From: an uncultured Devosia sp.
GTDB taxonomy: Bacteria > Pseudomonadota > Alphaproteobacteria > Rhizobiales > Devosiaceae
DNA: 16,384 nt
Direction of reading: 5' to 3'
NCBI GenBank assembly: GCA_934553185.1
Contig: CAKTFF010000013.1
Location: 1 to 16,384 of the forward strand
A program made the translations under genes and the position numbers. Numbering within the stretch: position 1 is the first letter of the stretch; each line of letters begins with the position of its first letter. The notes under the pieces are model-generated. The model was given only the letters and a program-made list of their open reading frames with translations, ran no database searches and had not been told where the DNA came from. Shown in pieces: positions 1 to 7,933 of the stretch.

Positions 1-476
1 GCTGAGTTGAACATGCGGATGATCTCCGCGCTTTCGTTGGAGACGATGCGGCCGGTCTGCTTGTCCCACAGTACCGGCACGGTGACACGGCCGGTGTAAT
101 CGGGGACTGCCTTTGTGTAGACCTGCCAGAGGTAATCCTTGCCCAACAGGTCGTCGCCGGTCGAACCCGTGTCCTTGTCGAAGCTCCACCCGGTTTCATC
201 GGGCATGCGGGGCGATACAACAGAGACCGAAACTAAGTTCTCGAGGTTTTTCAGCTTACGGAAGATCAGCGTCCGGTGTGCCCAGGGGCAAGCGAGCGAT
301 ACATAAAGGTGATAGCGCCCAGCTTCAGCCGGAAAGCCGCCTTCGCCAGATGGTCCGGCGCTGCCATCAGCCGTTATCCAGTTGCGGAAGCCAGCCTGCG
401 AGCGCTTGAACTGACCGCCTGTCTTGCTGGTATCGTACCACTGATCCGACCATTTGCCGTCGATCAATTGTCCCAA
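1..476 (-). CDS. yqjG: Glutathionyl-hydroquinone reductase (YqjG/ECM4-type glutathione transferase), N-terminal part, cut by window edge
   Basis: This family reduces glutathionyl-hydroquinones in the cytoplasm, using a catalytic cysteine and glutathione. About 158 residues are visible; the rest, including the helical GST C-terminal domain, lies left of base 1. The protein opens LGQLIDGKWSDQWYDT, contains FRNWITADG at about 30-38, and has the family motif SLACPWAHRTL with the catalytic Cys near residue 63, followed by a thioredoxin-like fold region and VPVLWDKQTGRIVSNESAEII. I chose the TTG at 476-474 because the family begins with M-G-Q-L-I-D-G at exactly this point and an AAAGG-like ribosome site lies about 8 bases upstream. 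The in-frame ATG options do not fit, since the ATG at 496 is in another frame and meets a stop quickly. Family assignment is strong. The intact 3' end cannot be judged. Confidence 0.93.
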   Translation of the reverse strand, partial: MGQLIDGKWSDQWYDTSKTGGQFKRSQAGFRNWITADGSAGPSGEGGFPAEAGRYHLYVSLACPWAHRTLIFRKLKNLENLVSVSVVSPRMPDETGWSFDKDTGSTGDDLLGKDYLWQVYTKAVPDYTGRVTVPVLWDKQTGRIVSNESAEIIRMFNS

Positions 477-821
477 GATCGAACCCTTTCTGTCATGTTG
501 TCGACGTCTTGCCGGGATCAAGTCCTGGCAGCCGTTTGCGTTGCCTTGATATAGGCCAGTGATGGCGCAGCCATAAGGGCAGGGCGCCTCAACGATGTGT
601 TGCCTATTTCGAACACAGAGCGCCCGGCATCTTGAAATGGGGAGGTCCCGACATGACTTTTCGTTTTACGCAAAGCCCTGGTGGTGCTAAGCGAATCTCA
701 GGCGTGGAGGCGCCCAGGATGGCGAAGGTTTTGCTGGTGACACGACGACCCTAAGCGGTCTTTCGAAGCGGTGCCGTTTGGCGCCGGGTTTGTCCTAAGC
801 ATCCCATTCCGGATCATTGCC
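477..821. other. Spacer between the reductase gene and the acetyltransferase gene
   Basis: This stretch separates two divergently oriented genes, so it should carry promoters for both, but I cannot pick out a convincing -35/-10 pair. It contains a short hairpin (511-517 pairing with 523-529, one G-T pair), a distant 9-base inverted repeat (582-590 with 707-715), and a possible 33-codon ORF described separately. No RNA gene is recognisable. Confidence 0.5.
653..754 (+). CDS. Possible 33-aa peptide or leader ORF with a strong ribosome binding site
   Basis: An ATG at 653 opens 33 codons ending in TAA at 752-754. A GGGGAGG sequence at 639-645 sits 7 bases before the ATG, a better Shine-Dalgarno than any neighbouring gene on this strand has. 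The peptide begins MTFRFTQSPGGAK and ends VLLVTRRP; it is basic, with no clear membrane segment or signal peptide. It lies 16 bases before the first possible start (GTG 771) of the acetyltransferase and 67 bases before the ATG I prefer, so it could be a leader peptide for that gene, a small protein, or chance. I do not recognise it and assign no function. Confidence 0.35.
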   Translation: MTFRFTQSPGGAKRISGVEAPRMAKVLLVTRRP

Positions 822-1382
822 ATGACCCTTTTGCCTTCGCCTCTGGCTGCAACGGCTGCTGCTGTCTCTCCTATGCCCCAGCGTGTTCCGACTGTGCGTC
901 CAGCGACCGTTGCCGATGACGCGTTCATCGAGCAATTGCACGCCATAGCCTTCGGCCCAGGACGCTTCGCCAAAACCGCCTACCGCATCCGCGAGCGCTT
1001 CAAGATCGATCCCAGCCTCAGCCTTGTCGCCGAGGTGGATGGCACTGCGTCGGGATCGGTTTGGATGACGCCGATTTCGATCGGTGGCATCAATGGCTGG
1101 ATGCTGGGGCCGCTGGCGACCCATCCCGATTTTCGCAAGCTGGGCGCCGGCAAACTCCTGGCGCGTGAAGTGACCAAGAGGGCGCTGGCACGCGGTGACG
1201 GGCAGTTCGTGATGCTGGTTGGGGATCGCGATTACTACTGCCCGCTTGGCTGGGAGCCGACCACTTTGGGCAATATTGCCTTTCCTGGTCCGGTCGATCC
1301 CACACGTGTGCTCGTCTTCGCTGAGGACAAGAGCCTGGCGCAGTCTTTGGCGGGTCCCATCGCTGCCTGGCAGCAGGCCTAG
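822..1382 (+). CDS. GNAT-family N-acetyltransferase (YhbS-like)
   Basis: A GCN5-related acetyltransferase fold is visible: VRPATVADDAFIEQLHAIAFG near the N-terminus, the first strand and helix, then LGPLATHPDFRKLGAGKLL, which is the acetyl-CoA pyrophosphate-binding motif A (Q/R-x-x-G-x-G/A with LG-A-G here), and GDRDYYCPLGWEP, typical of the YhbS group (COG3153). The acceptor substrate cannot be told from sequence. The start is uncertain: GTG 771, ATG 822 and ATG 873 are all in frame. ATG 822 has a modest CGGA about 8 bases upstream, giving 186 aa, while homology-like sequence begins only after 873. A hairpin 20 bases after the stop probably ends the transcript. Confidence 0.85.
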   Translation: MTLLPSPLAATAAAVSPMPQRVPTVRPATVADDAFIEQLHAIAFGPGRFAKTAYRIRERFKIDPSLSLVAEVDGTASGSVWMTPISIGGINGWMLGPLATHPDFRKLGAGKLLAREVTKRALARGDGQFVMLVGDRDYYCPLGWEPTTLGNIAFPGPVDPTRVLVFAEDKSLAQSLAGPIAAWQQA

Positions 1383-1402
1383 CCTATCCTCCAGTCGCAT
1401 AC

Positions 1403-1430
1403 GCCACCCTTGGCCAAGCCAAAGGGTGGC
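1403..1430 (+). terminator. GC-rich stem-loop after the acetyltransferase gene
   Basis: Bases 1403-1411 pair with 1422-1430, and after a one-base bulge three more pairs close a tiny CAA loop. It starts 20 bases past the acetyltransferase stop and 22 bases before the Nudix start. There is no T-run behind it, so it may act as a weak terminator or as a structure in the Nudix leader. Confidence 0.45.
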
Positions 1431-1452
1431 GTTGCAGCGCAAGTGGAAGACG

Positions 1453-2133
1453 ATGGACCCACGGCAGTGGGCTGCAGTAAGCTGGCTGTGCCAACAACCA
1501 AGTGGTGCCTGTTTGTCACCCGACGACCACTCCATATCTCAACTCGGCAGGCGCCTCCTCCAGTCGGCGCCACCGCCGCCTGAGTCGCTGGTGCCCGATT
1601 GGATGCCGGACACTCCATTTGACCGGCCCCCAGTGCCGGCAGCGGTGTTGATCGCGCTTGTTCGGCGGCCAGAAGGCTACACAGTGCTTTATACCGAGCG
1701 CTCGCCGGACCTTCGCTCGCATTCGGGACAGGTCGCGTTTCCCGGCGGCAAGGTCGACCCGGACGATGCGGATGTCGCGGCGGCAGCCCTGCGCGAGGCT
1801 TACGAGGAAGTTGGCATGGTGCGTGAGGACGCTAGGGTTCTCGGTTACATGCCGACCTATTTCACCGGCACCAATTACCTGATCACGCCTGTTGTCGCTT
1901 TGGTGGAGCCCAGCGGTCCCTTTGTGCCCAATCCGGGGGAGGTTCACTCCGTCTTTGAGGTGCCGCTCGAGCGCATCATGGCGTCCGAGGCTTACGGGCA
2001 ATTCCGGATCAACCGCAACGGAGAGGAACACCGAACCTGGCAAATTGACCATGATGGTCACCGCATCTGGGGCATTACCGCCAACCTGACGCGCCGGCTT
2101 CGCGACCTTGTTCTGGGCGAGGCTGTCGCGTGA
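1453..2133 (+). CDS. Nudix hydrolase, probable CoA pyrophosphatase (NudL/YeaB-like)
   Basis: Proteins of this type split coenzyme A and related nucleoside diphosphate derivatives into a 3',5'-ADP part and a phosphopantetheine part. The 226-aa protein shows the CoA-pyrophosphatase signature upstream of the Nudix box, TERSPDLRSHSGQVAFPGG at about 81-99. The Nudix box follows at about 98-122, ending ALREAYEEVGM, where the metal-binding glutamates lie in REAYEEVG. This pairing of motifs is what separates CoA pyrophosphatases from other Nudix enzymes. I placed the start at ATG 1453, with GGAAG at 1445-1449; the spacing is short. The frame is open further upstream, but that sequence is the acetyltransferase gene in another frame. 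The stop overlaps the start of cca by four bases, so the two are probably co-translated. Confidence 0.9.
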   Translation: MDPRQWAAVSWLCQQPSGACLSPDDHSISQLGRRLLQSAPPPPESLVPDWMPDTPFDRPPVPAAVLIALVRRPEGYTVLYTERSPDLRSHSGQVAFPGGKVDPDDADVAAAALREAYEEVGMVREDARVLGYMPTYFTGTNYLITPVVALVEPSGPFVPNPGEVHSVFEVPLERIMASEAYGQFRINRNGEEHRTWQIDHDGHRIWGITANLTRRLRDLVLGEAVA

Positions 2134-3302
2134 CCGATCTAGTGGATGCGTCATGGCTGCAGAAGGCCGAGACCCAGGCGATTTTTTCTGCGCTCGATAG
2201 CCATTTGCATCGCACTCGCGCCGTTGGCGGCATCGTGCGAGACACGATCATGGGTCGAGAGCATGGTGGCGATATCGATATGGCGACCGAGTTGCTCCCC
2301 GGGGAGGTGATCGCCCGGGCAAAGGATGCCAATATTGCATTCTACCCGACCGGCATCGACCATGGAACCGTGACCCTCAAGCTCGGCGAGACGCTGGTGG
2401 AGGTTACAACCCTGCGCGAGGACGTCGAAACCGATGGACGCCACGCCGTTGTTCGGTTTGGAACCGACTGGATGGAAGACGCGCGACGGCGTGATTTTAC
2501 GCTCAACGCCCTTTACGTTGGGGCCGATGGCACGCTTTTCGATCCGCTGGGCGGTGTAAATGACGCCCGCAGCGGTCGGGTGCGATTCATTGGTGATCCT
2601 GACCAGCGCATCGCGGAGGACGGGCTGCGCGTCTTCCGTTTTTTTCGCCTCTCCGCAAGCCACAGCAATGGGCAGCTGGACCAGGATGGGTTGTTCGCCT
2701 GTGCCGCGGCTGCCGGGCGGCTCGATCACCTGTCGCGCGAGCGGGTGGGCGGCGAAATGATGCGCATGCTGGCTTTGCCCAAGGTTGCCAAGGTGATGGC
2801 GACGATGGCCGATGTCGGACTTCTTCCGTTACCGGACAAAAGCAAGCCTGCCCTCGCTTTCTACGAGGAGATGGGCGGCCAAGCCGCCACGACGCGCCTG
2901 GCGCTGATCAGCGAAGGCGATCTCGGGTTCTGGCAGGATCGCTGGCGGCTCTCCAAGGACACCACCAATGGTGCGCTTGCTGTTTGGCAGGCGGCAATCC
3001 TCCTGGCTGAGGACCGGGTGGCCGAAGCGGCTTATCGCCATGGAGAGATGGCCGTGGAGGGACTGGCCTGCGTTGCCGCACTTGAGCAGTGGGGGAGGGC
3101 CCGCTTGGCGGAAACGGCTCGCGTTCTCGCTAGCCTCGTGGTGCCGCCTTTCCCTATCAACGGCAACGATCTGGCCGGATTGGGTATGGCGCCTAGCCCT
3201 GCTTTGGGGCGCGCGCTGAAGCAACTCGAGCAAGCCTGGATCGACAGCGGCTTTGCCTTAAGCAAAGCGCAATTGCTGGGTCTGGTCGAGTTCCAGCCTT
3301 AA
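2130..3302 (+). CDS. cca: CCA tRNA nucleotidyltransferase / poly(A) polymerase family (class II)
   Basis: This enzyme adds or repairs the 3'-terminal CCA of tRNAs. The 390-aa protein has the class II nucleotidyltransferase head: [12 protein letters not shown] at about 31-42, then GGDIDMATE at 46-54 holding the two metal-binding aspartates (DID). The ERhxxExxxDxxRRDFTxNAh block appears here as [14 protein letters not shown] at about 116-129, and the RNA-binding neck as [20 protein letters not shown] followed by [17 protein letters not shown] at about 160-176. The C-terminal helical half is divergent, as usual. The start is GTG at 2130, inside the GTGA overlap with the upstream Nudix stop. CCA-adding and poly(A)-polymerase activities cannot be separated by sequence alone; CCA addition is the likely role for the usual single alphaproteobacterial copy. 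Confidence 0.93.
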   Translation: MTDLVDASWLQKAETQAIFSALDSHLHRTRAVGGIVRDTIMGREHGGDIDMATELLPGEVIARAKDANIAFYPTGIDHGTVTLKLGETLVEVTTLREDVETDGRHAVVRFGTDWMEDARRRDFTLNALYVGADGTLFDPLGGVNDARSGRVRFIGDPDQRIAEDGLRVFRFFRLSASHSNGQLDQDGLFACAAAAGRLDHLSRERVGGEMMRMLALPKVAKVMATMADVGLLPLPDKSKPALAFYEEMGGQAATTRLALISEGDLGFWQDRWRLSKDTTNGALAVWQAAILLAEDRVAEAAYRHGEMAVEGLACVAALEQWGRARLAETARVLASLVVPPFPINGNDLAGLGMAPSPALGRALKQLEQAWIDSGFALSKAQLLGLVEFQP

Positions 3303-4171
3303 GGCCAGCGCACTTCAGGCGGCATGGACGACAGAATGGAATCCACATTGCCGCCGGTCTTGAGGCCGAACATTGTGCCGCGATCGTAGAGGAGGTTGAA
3401 CTCGACATAGCGGCCCCGACGCACAAGTTGCTCGTGCCGGTCGGCTTCGGTCCATTGCATCTCAAAATTCCGGCGGACCAGAGCGGGGTAGATCGCGGCA
3501 AACGCCTGCCCAACACCTTTGGTGAAAGCAAAGTCGGCGTCCCAGTCACCGGAATTGTGGTGATCAAAGAAGATGCCGCCAATGCCGCGGTGCTCGTTGC
3601 GGTGAGGCAAGAAGAAGTACTCGTCGCACCAGGCTTTAAGGCGCTCATAGTCGACCCCTGGATGGCCCGTGCAGGCGTCGCGCATGGCAGCGTGGAATTC
3701 CACCGAATCAGGATCGTGCTGGGTGCGGCGCCGATCCAGGACTGGGGTCAGGTCTGCACCGCCGCCGAACCACTGACGGCCGGTGACGATCATGCGCGTG
3801 TTCATATGCACCGCAGGAACATTGGGGTTCCACGGGTGGACGATCAGCGAAATGCCCGAGCTCCAGAAGCTGGCGCCTTGCTCAGTGCCGGGCATCTGCT
3901 TGGCAAAATCGGCAGAGAACTCCCCATGCACGGTGCTGATATGCACACCGGCCTTTTCAAAGACCCGGCCATGCAGCATGCCCATCTCGCCGCCGCCACC
4001 TGCTGCGCGGTTCCAGGGGCTGATCTCGAACTTGCCTGGGGGCAGGTCGGCATTTGGCCCCTGCAGTTCGGCTTCGATCTGTTCAAAGGCGGCAACGATC
4101 TGGTTGCGGAGCGACCGGAACCAGCCTTGCGCGGCAATTTTCTTCTGCTCGATGTCGTGGGGAAGTGTCAT
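3299..4171 (-). CDS. hemF: Oxygen-dependent coproporphyrinogen III oxidase
   Basis: HemF converts coproporphyrinogen III to protoporphyrinogen IX using O2, a late heme-synthesis step in the cytoplasm. The 290-aa length matches the family. The protein shows [16 protein letters not shown] at about 51-65, [21 protein letters not shown] at about 106-126 (conserved histidines), and the full coproporphyrinogen oxidase signature [29 protein letters not shown] block at about 179-203. [18 protein letters not shown] lies near the C-terminus. The start ATG at 4171-4169 leaves an 18-base gap from the upstream trmL stop, so the two genes probably share a transcript. Its stop codon overlaps the cca stop on the other strand. 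It is the aerobic form; an oxygen-independent HemN is not in the window. Confidence 0.97.
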   Translation of the reverse strand: MTLPHDIEQKKIAAQGWFRSLRNQIVAAFEQIEAELQGPNADLPPGKFEISPWNRAAGGGGEMGMLHGRVFEKAGVHISTVHGEFSADFAKQMPGTEQGASFWSSGISLIVHPWNPNVPAVHMNTRMIVTGRQWFGGGADLTPVLDRRRTQHDPDSVEFHAAMRDACTGHPGVDYERLKAWCDEYFFLPHRNEHRGIGGIFFDHHNSGDWDADFAFTKGVGQAFAAIYPALVRRNFEMQWTEADRHEQLVRRGRYVEFNLLYDRGTMFGLKTGGNVDSILSSMPPEVRWP

Positions 4172-4189
4172 GGCGCGTGAAATGAACCC

Positions 4190-4660
4190 TCAGGCCAGAC
4201 CTGTAAACCCGTCAGTCTGCCTTTTTGCCTCGCCCAAGATAAGCGTTGCCGCCAGGGCAACATTGATCGAGCGCAAACCCTCCCGCATGGGGATGCGAAT
4301 GCGAAGGTCGGCCTGAGCGGCAACGCTGTCTGGTACGCCGGCACTCTCGCGACCCACCATCAGGATGTCGGCGCTTTGATAGCTGATGTCATAAGCGGAA
4401 GTCTCGGCCTTGGTGGTCAGCAAGACCAGCCGCCGGCCCTGCTGCCGGCGCCACAGGTCGAACTGCGTCCAATTATTATGCTCCTGAACCACGGCATGAT
4501 CGACATAGTCGAGCCCGGCCCGGGCAAGTGCCTTGGGCGAGAACGGAAAGCCGGTCGGATGAATAAGGTGAATGGTGGTGCCCAGGCATGCTCCCAGCCT
4601 GATGAGCGTTCCGGCATTGTTGGCTATATCTGGCTGGTAGAGAGCGAGTTCGACGGACAT
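4190..4660 (-). CDS. trmL: tRNA (cytidine(34)-2'-O)-methyltransferase, SPOUT family
   Basis: TrmL methylates the ribose of the wobble base C34/U34 in certain leucine tRNAs, using S-adenosylmethionine. The protein is 156 aa from the ATG at 4660, very close to the E. coli TrmL length. It begins [21 protein letters not shown], the family's motif 1, and holds the knotted AdoMet-binding C-terminal part: [11 protein letters not shown] at about 100-110, RIRIPM at 120-125 and RSINVALAA at 130-138. A GTG at 4696 would add 12 residues without family resemblance, so I prefer 4660; neither start has a clear Shine-Dalgarno sequence. It is followed 18 bases later by hemF and is divergent from petA. Confidence 0.93.
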   Translation of the reverse strand: MSVELALYQPDIANNAGTLIRLGACLGTTIHLIHPTGFPFSPKALARAGLDYVDHAVVQEHNNWTQFDLWRRQQGRRLVLLTTKAETSAYDISYQSADILMVGRESAGVPDSVAAQADLRIRIPMREGLRSINVALAATLILGEAKRQTDGFTGLA

Positions 4661-4901
4661 CGGAGAGTTCAATCCGGCAGTGTTTAACCCCCACACGGGC
4701 GAACTCGTGGAAGGCCTTTTTGGGTATAGTGTCGCAGTTGATCTGTGTCACTCGCGCCCGCACTGGACAAGCGCTTGTGACAGTGCAAAAAGAACCGCGA
4801 CTGACGGGCCGCTTGAGGGCGGACGGCTGCCGATTCCGCGTATGCGTAAGTGGTGTGCCGCGCCGGCTACGTTGGATGTCTTTTTTACGGGGATACGGGC
4901 C
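4661..4901. promoter_or_regulatory. Divergent intergenic region between trmL-hemF and petABC
   Basis: About 240 bases separate the two outward-facing transcripts and must contain both promoters. TATAGT at 4725-4730 resembles a -10 element but lacks a good -35 at the usual distance, and CTTGAG at 4812-4817 resembles a -35 without a clear -10. GGGGA at 4889-4893 is the likely ribosome site for petA. The plus-strand frame of petA is open through the whole region, but that sequence does not look like protein. Confidence 0.4.
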
Positions 4902-5426
4902 TTGGCCGACAACCATAAAGATCCAAAAAACCGCCGGGATTTCATCTTTGTCGCAGCCGGATCGGTGGCCGCGGTCGGCGTTGCCGCAACGGTGTGGCCG
5001 CTGATCAACCAGCTTAATCCGGACGCCTCCACCTTGGCTCTGGCCAGCATCGAGTTTGATGTGTCTTCAATTCCAGAAGGCCAGTCGGTCACCATCATGT
5101 GGCGCGGCCTGCCGGTTTTCGTGCGTCATCGTACGGCTGCCGAGATCGAGGAAGCGCGCGCTGTGCCGCTGGCCGACCTCAAGGATCCCGAAACGGACGA
5201 GCAGCGGACAAAGGTCGGGCACGAGCAATGGCTGATCATGATTGCCAACTGCACCCATCTCGGCTGCGTCCCCGTTGGCGATGCCGGCGACTTCGACGGC
5301 TGGTTCTGCCCTTGCCATGGCTCGCACTATGACAGCGCCGGCCGTATCCGTCAGGGGCCAGCACCCACGAACCTAGTGCTGCCGCCTTATGATTTCGTCA
5401 GCGATACGCTGGTTCAGATCGGCTAG
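4902..5426 (+). CDS. petA: Ubiquinol-cytochrome c reductase iron-sulfur (Rieske) subunit
   Basis: This is the Rieske 2Fe-2S subunit of cytochrome bc1, which takes an electron from ubiquinol and passes it to cytochrome c1 on the periplasmic side. The 174-aa protein has a twin-arginine start (NRRDF at 10-14) and one hydrophobic anchor at about 14-35. It has both cluster boxes: CTHLGC at 117-122 (ligands Cys117 and His119) and CPCHGSHYD at 136-144 (ligands Cys136 and His139), with Cys122 and Cys138 placed for the usual disulfide. I chose TTG at 4902 because GGGGA lies 8 bases upstream and the protein then begins [13 protein letters not shown]. An in-frame ATG at 4842 would add 20 residues before the twin-arginine motif and has no ribosome site. 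petB starts 15 bases after the stop. Confidence 0.95.
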   Translation: MADNHKDPKNRRDFIFVAAGSVAAVGVAATVWPLINQLNPDASTLALASIEFDVSSIPEGQSVTIMWRGLPVFVRHRTAAEIEEARAVPLADLKDPETDEQRTKVGHEQWLIMIANCTHLGCVPVGDAGDFDGWFCPCHGSHYDSAGRIRQGPAPTNLVLPPYDFVSDTLVQIG

Positions 5427-5441
5427 TGGGGCTTTTAACTG

Positions 5442-6725
5442 ATGTCCGATAATACGCATTACACGCCCGCACACAGCGAACACGTGACCTATACGCCAGG
5501 CACTGCCGTCGAGAAGTGGCTCGATGACCGCCTGCCCATCATCCGGTTCTCCAAAGAACACCTGATGGATTTCCCCACGCCCAAGAACCTCAACTACTGG
5601 TGGACCTTTGGCGCGATCCTCGTGATGTGTCTGGGTATCCAGATCGTCACCGGCGTGATCCTGGCGATGCATTACACGCCCAACATCGCCATGGCATTTG
5701 ACTCGGTCGAGCATATCCGCCGCGACGTCAATGGCGGCCGGATGATCCAGGCGTTCCATGCCGTTGGCGCTTCCATGTTCTTTGCGGCCATGTATGTCCA
5801 CATTTTCCGCAATATGTATTTCGGCTCCTATAAGGCGCCGCGCGAGATCCTGTGGATCATCGGCGTGCTCCTGTTCGTGCTGACCATGGCAGCGGCCTTC
5901 ATGGGCTATGTCCTGCCTTGGGGTCAGATGTCTGGCTGGGCCGCGACGGTTATCACCAATATCTTTGCTGCTATCCCGGTGATCGGCACGCCGTTGCTCG
6001 AACTGCTGCGGGGCGGTTTCTCCGTGGGCAATCCGACGCTGAACCGCTTCTTCTCTCTGCACTATCTGATCCCGTTCGTGATCGCTGCTGTTGTGGCGCT
6101 GCACATCTGGGCTCTCCATGTGCCAGGCAACAACAATCCGATCGGCGTGGACGTCAAGGACAAGCGCGACACCTTGCCCTTCCATCCATACTACACGATG
6201 AAGGATCTGTTCGGCATGTCGCTGTTCCTGATCCCCTTTGTGTGGTTCGCGTTCTTTGCGCCCGACATCCTGGGTCACCCGGACAACTACATCCCGTTCA
6301 ATTCCCAGGTGACGCCGGCTCATATTGTGCCTGAATGGTATTTCCTGCCGTTCTATGCGATCCTGCGCGCCATCGACTTCAACATCCTCTTCATCGACTC
6401 CAAGCTGGGCGGCGTCATCTTCTTTGGCGGCTCGATCCTGATCCTGTTCTTCCTGCCCTGGCTGGATACGTCCAAGGTTCGTTCGGGTCACTTCCGCCCA
6501 ATGTTCAAGTGGTTCTACTGGCTGTTCCTCATCAACTTCCTCGGCCTGACCTATCTGGGTGCGGCGCCGGCCGATGTGGAGATCAACGTCATTCTGGCCA
6601 AGATCTGCACCGCCTATTACTTCATCCACTTCCTCGTCATCCTGCCGGTCCTTGGCCGTATCGAGAAGCCACGGCCGCTGCCGACCAGCATCTCCGATAG
6701 CGTTCTCGGCAAAGCGCACGCGTGA
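5442..6725 (+). CDS. petB: Cytochrome b subunit of the bc1 complex
   Basis: Membrane subunit that binds hemes bL and bH and both quinone sites. The 427-aa protein carries the four heme histidines in the classic pattern: His106 and His120 in one helix (AFHAVGASMFFAAMYVHIF), His207 and His221 in the next (HYLIPFVIAAVVALHIWALH). The spacings of 14, 87 and 14 match bacterial cytochrome b. The Qo-site PEWY motif is at 297-300 (HIVPEWYFLPFYAILRAI). About eight hydrophobic segments are seen, including the C-terminal ones (KWFYWLFLINFLGLTYLGA; YYFIHFLVILPVLG). The start ATG has GGGG 10 bases upstream. It is a complete bacterial-type cytochrome b, not fused to cytochrome c1 as in some Bradyrhizobium-type fbcH genes. 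Confidence 0.98.
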   Translation: MSDNTHYTPAHSEHVTYTPGTAVEKWLDDRLPIIRFSKEHLMDFPTPKNLNYWWTFGAILVMCLGIQIVTGVILAMHYTPNIAMAFDSVEHIRRDVNGGRMIQAFHAVGASMFFAAMYVHIFRNMYFGSYKAPREILWIIGVLLFVLTMAAAFMGYVLPWGQMSGWAATVITNIFAAIPVIGTPLLELLRGGFSVGNPTLNRFFSLHYLIPFVIAAVVALHIWALHVPGNNNPIGVDVKDKRDTLPFHPYYTMKDLFGMSLFLIPFVWFAFFAPDILGHPDNYIPFNSQVTPAHIVPEWYFLPFYAILRAIDFNILFIDSKLGGVIFFGGSILILFFLPWLDTSKVRSGHFRPMFKWFYWLFLINFLGLTYLGAAPADVEINVILAKICTAYYFIHFLVILPVLGRIEKPRPLPTSISDSVLGKAHA

Positions 6726-6742
6726 CGGGAGGGGCAGGAACC

Positions 6743-7585
6743 ATGTTGAACATCAAGACCACCATTCTGGCTCTCGCTCTGGCTGCGGGTTTCGCCGCGC
6801 CAGCCATGGCTCAGGATCACTCCACGCCGGCCATCGAGAAGCAAAGCTGGAGCTTCGCCGGTATTTTCGGCACCTACGACCAGAACCAGCTGCAGCGCGG
6901 CTTCCAGGTTTACCGGGAAGTCTGCTCCAGCTGCCACGGCGTGCGGCTTGTCGCTTTCCGCAACCTGGCGGAAGAGGGCGGTCCGAGCTTTTCCGAGGAA
7001 CAGGTCAAGGCACTGGCGGCTGAATACGAAGTTGCTGACCCGACGGCTGAAGGCGGCGTGCGCGCCGGTGTGCCAGCCGATCGCTTCCCGCCACCTTTCG
7101 CCACCGAGCAGGATGCCCGTGACGCCAATGGTGGCGCCTTGCCGCCGGACTTCTCGGTACTGGCCAAGGCGCGTGGTATCTCAGACGCTTTCCCATTCTG
7201 GGTATTCAACTACTTTACCGGCTATTCGGAAGGCGGTCCGGACTACATCCATGCGCTGCTGAACGGCTACCACGAAGAAGCGCCGGCAGATTTCGAGCTG
7301 CCCGAGGGCAAGTATTACAACGACTACTATCCAGGGCATGCCATCGGCATGGCGCCGCCGCTCTCGGACGACATTGTCGCCTACGAGGTTGCCGAGGGCC
7401 AGGAAGCTGTACCGACAACTGTTGAGCAGTATTCCACCGACGTAGCCGCCTTCATGATGTGGGCAGCAGAGCCGCACCTAGCCGGGCGCAAGCAGACAGG
7501 TTTTGTTGTGCTGCTGTTCCTGATCGGCTTTGCCGCCCTGATGTACCTGACCAAGCGCCGTATCTGGCGCGGCATCGAGCACTAA
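6743..7585 (+). CDS. petC: Cytochrome c1 of the bc1 complex
   Basis: Periplasmic, membrane-anchored c-type cytochrome that receives electrons from the Rieske protein. The 280-aa precursor begins MLNIKTTILALALAAGFAAP and has a signal peptide with likely cleavage after AMA at residue 23. The heme-attachment motif CSSCH is at 61-65, the probable axial methionine lies in GHAIGMAPPL at about 198-206 (Met203), and a C-terminal anchor lies at about 252-270 followed by KRRIWRGIEH on the cytoplasmic side. I preferred ATG 6743, which has GGGAGGGG and AGGAA just upstream, over GTG 6722, which overlaps the petB stop and would add seven residues before the signal peptide. It is the last gene of petABC and is followed by a strong hairpin. 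Confidence 0.97.
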   Translation: MLNIKTTILALALAAGFAAPAMAQDHSTPAIEKQSWSFAGIFGTYDQNQLQRGFQVYREVCSSCHGVRLVAFRNLAEEGGPSFSEEQVKALAAEYEVADPTAEGGVRAGVPADRFPPPFATEQDARDANGGALPPDFSVLAKARGISDAFPFWVFNYFTGYSEGGPDYIHALLNGYHEEAPADFELPEGKYYNDYYPGHAIGMAPPLSDDIVAYEVAEGQEAVPTTVEQYSTDVAAFMMWAAEPHLAGRKQTGFVVLLFLIGFAALMYLTKRRIWRGIEH

Positions 7586-7606
7586 GCTTTGCTGCAACGA
7601 TTGCTG

Positions 7607-7630
7607 CAAAGGGCCCTTCGGGGCCCTTTG
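7607..7630 (+). terminator. Rho-independent-type terminator of the petABC operon
   Basis: A perfect 10-base stem (7607-7616 with 7621-7630) closes a TTCG tetraloop, 21 bases after the petC stop. The stem core is GGGCCC flanked by AAA/TTT, and the following bases are TTGTTGG, a short T-rich tail. Position and stability make this the clearest terminator in the window. Confidence 0.85.
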
Positions 7631-7718
7631 TTGTTGGAGGGCGTCTCGCCCCTTGCCATACAAGCGCCGCGCCGCGATAGTCTTCTCTTAGGCAAATCAG
7701 CCCCTCAGGGAGTCGCTC

Positions 7719-7913
7719 ATGTCCGCAATCCGCCTGGCTGCCACCGTGGTTGGCGCTGCCGTGACAGCCGTGCGCCATCCTGTTGTTCGCGCCGGGATCA
7801 TCGCTGTTGCCGCCAATCCGCGCGCCCGCGAAACCGCGATAACGGTGACCCGCAATGCGGCCTACAGCGCTGGCGTCCTTGCGCGCCACCTCGTCGGTCG
7901 CCGTCTGCCCTAA
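7719..7913 (+). CDS. Small hypothetical protein, 64 aa
   Basis: The ATG at 7719 has AGGGAG at 7707-7712, 6 bases upstream, a good ribosome site, and the frame ends 20 bases before the apt start. The peptide begins [18 protein letters not shown] and is rich in Ala, Val and Arg. It has two mildly hydrophobic stretches (about 6-18 and 24-34) with arginines between, which suggests an amphipathic or membrane-associated helix rather than a cleaved signal. I recognise no family. Good ribosome site and placement between a terminator and apt favour a real gene, possibly co-transcribed with apt. Confidence 0.65.
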   Translation: MSAIRLAATVVGAAVTAVRHPVVRAGIIAVAANPRARETAITVTRNAAYSAGVLARHLVGRRLP

Positions 7914-7933
7914 TCATCACAGTCAGGTTTTCT

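Noticed and set aside
582..715. 9-base inverted repeat spanning 134 bases
   Set aside because: The arms are far apart and GC-rich with no flanking target duplication or transposase; probably chance.
5373..6719. Long open frame on the minus strand opposite cytochrome b
   Set aside because: It lies wholly opposite petB, whose heme and quinone motifs are complete. The predicted protein is an implausible mix of charged residues and histidines with no domain, as expected for the complement of a GC-rich gene.
7589..7933. Extended apt frame beginning near the petC terminator
   Set aside because: It runs through the terminator and the 64-aa gene and adds no family sequence; the ATG at 7934 fits Apt.
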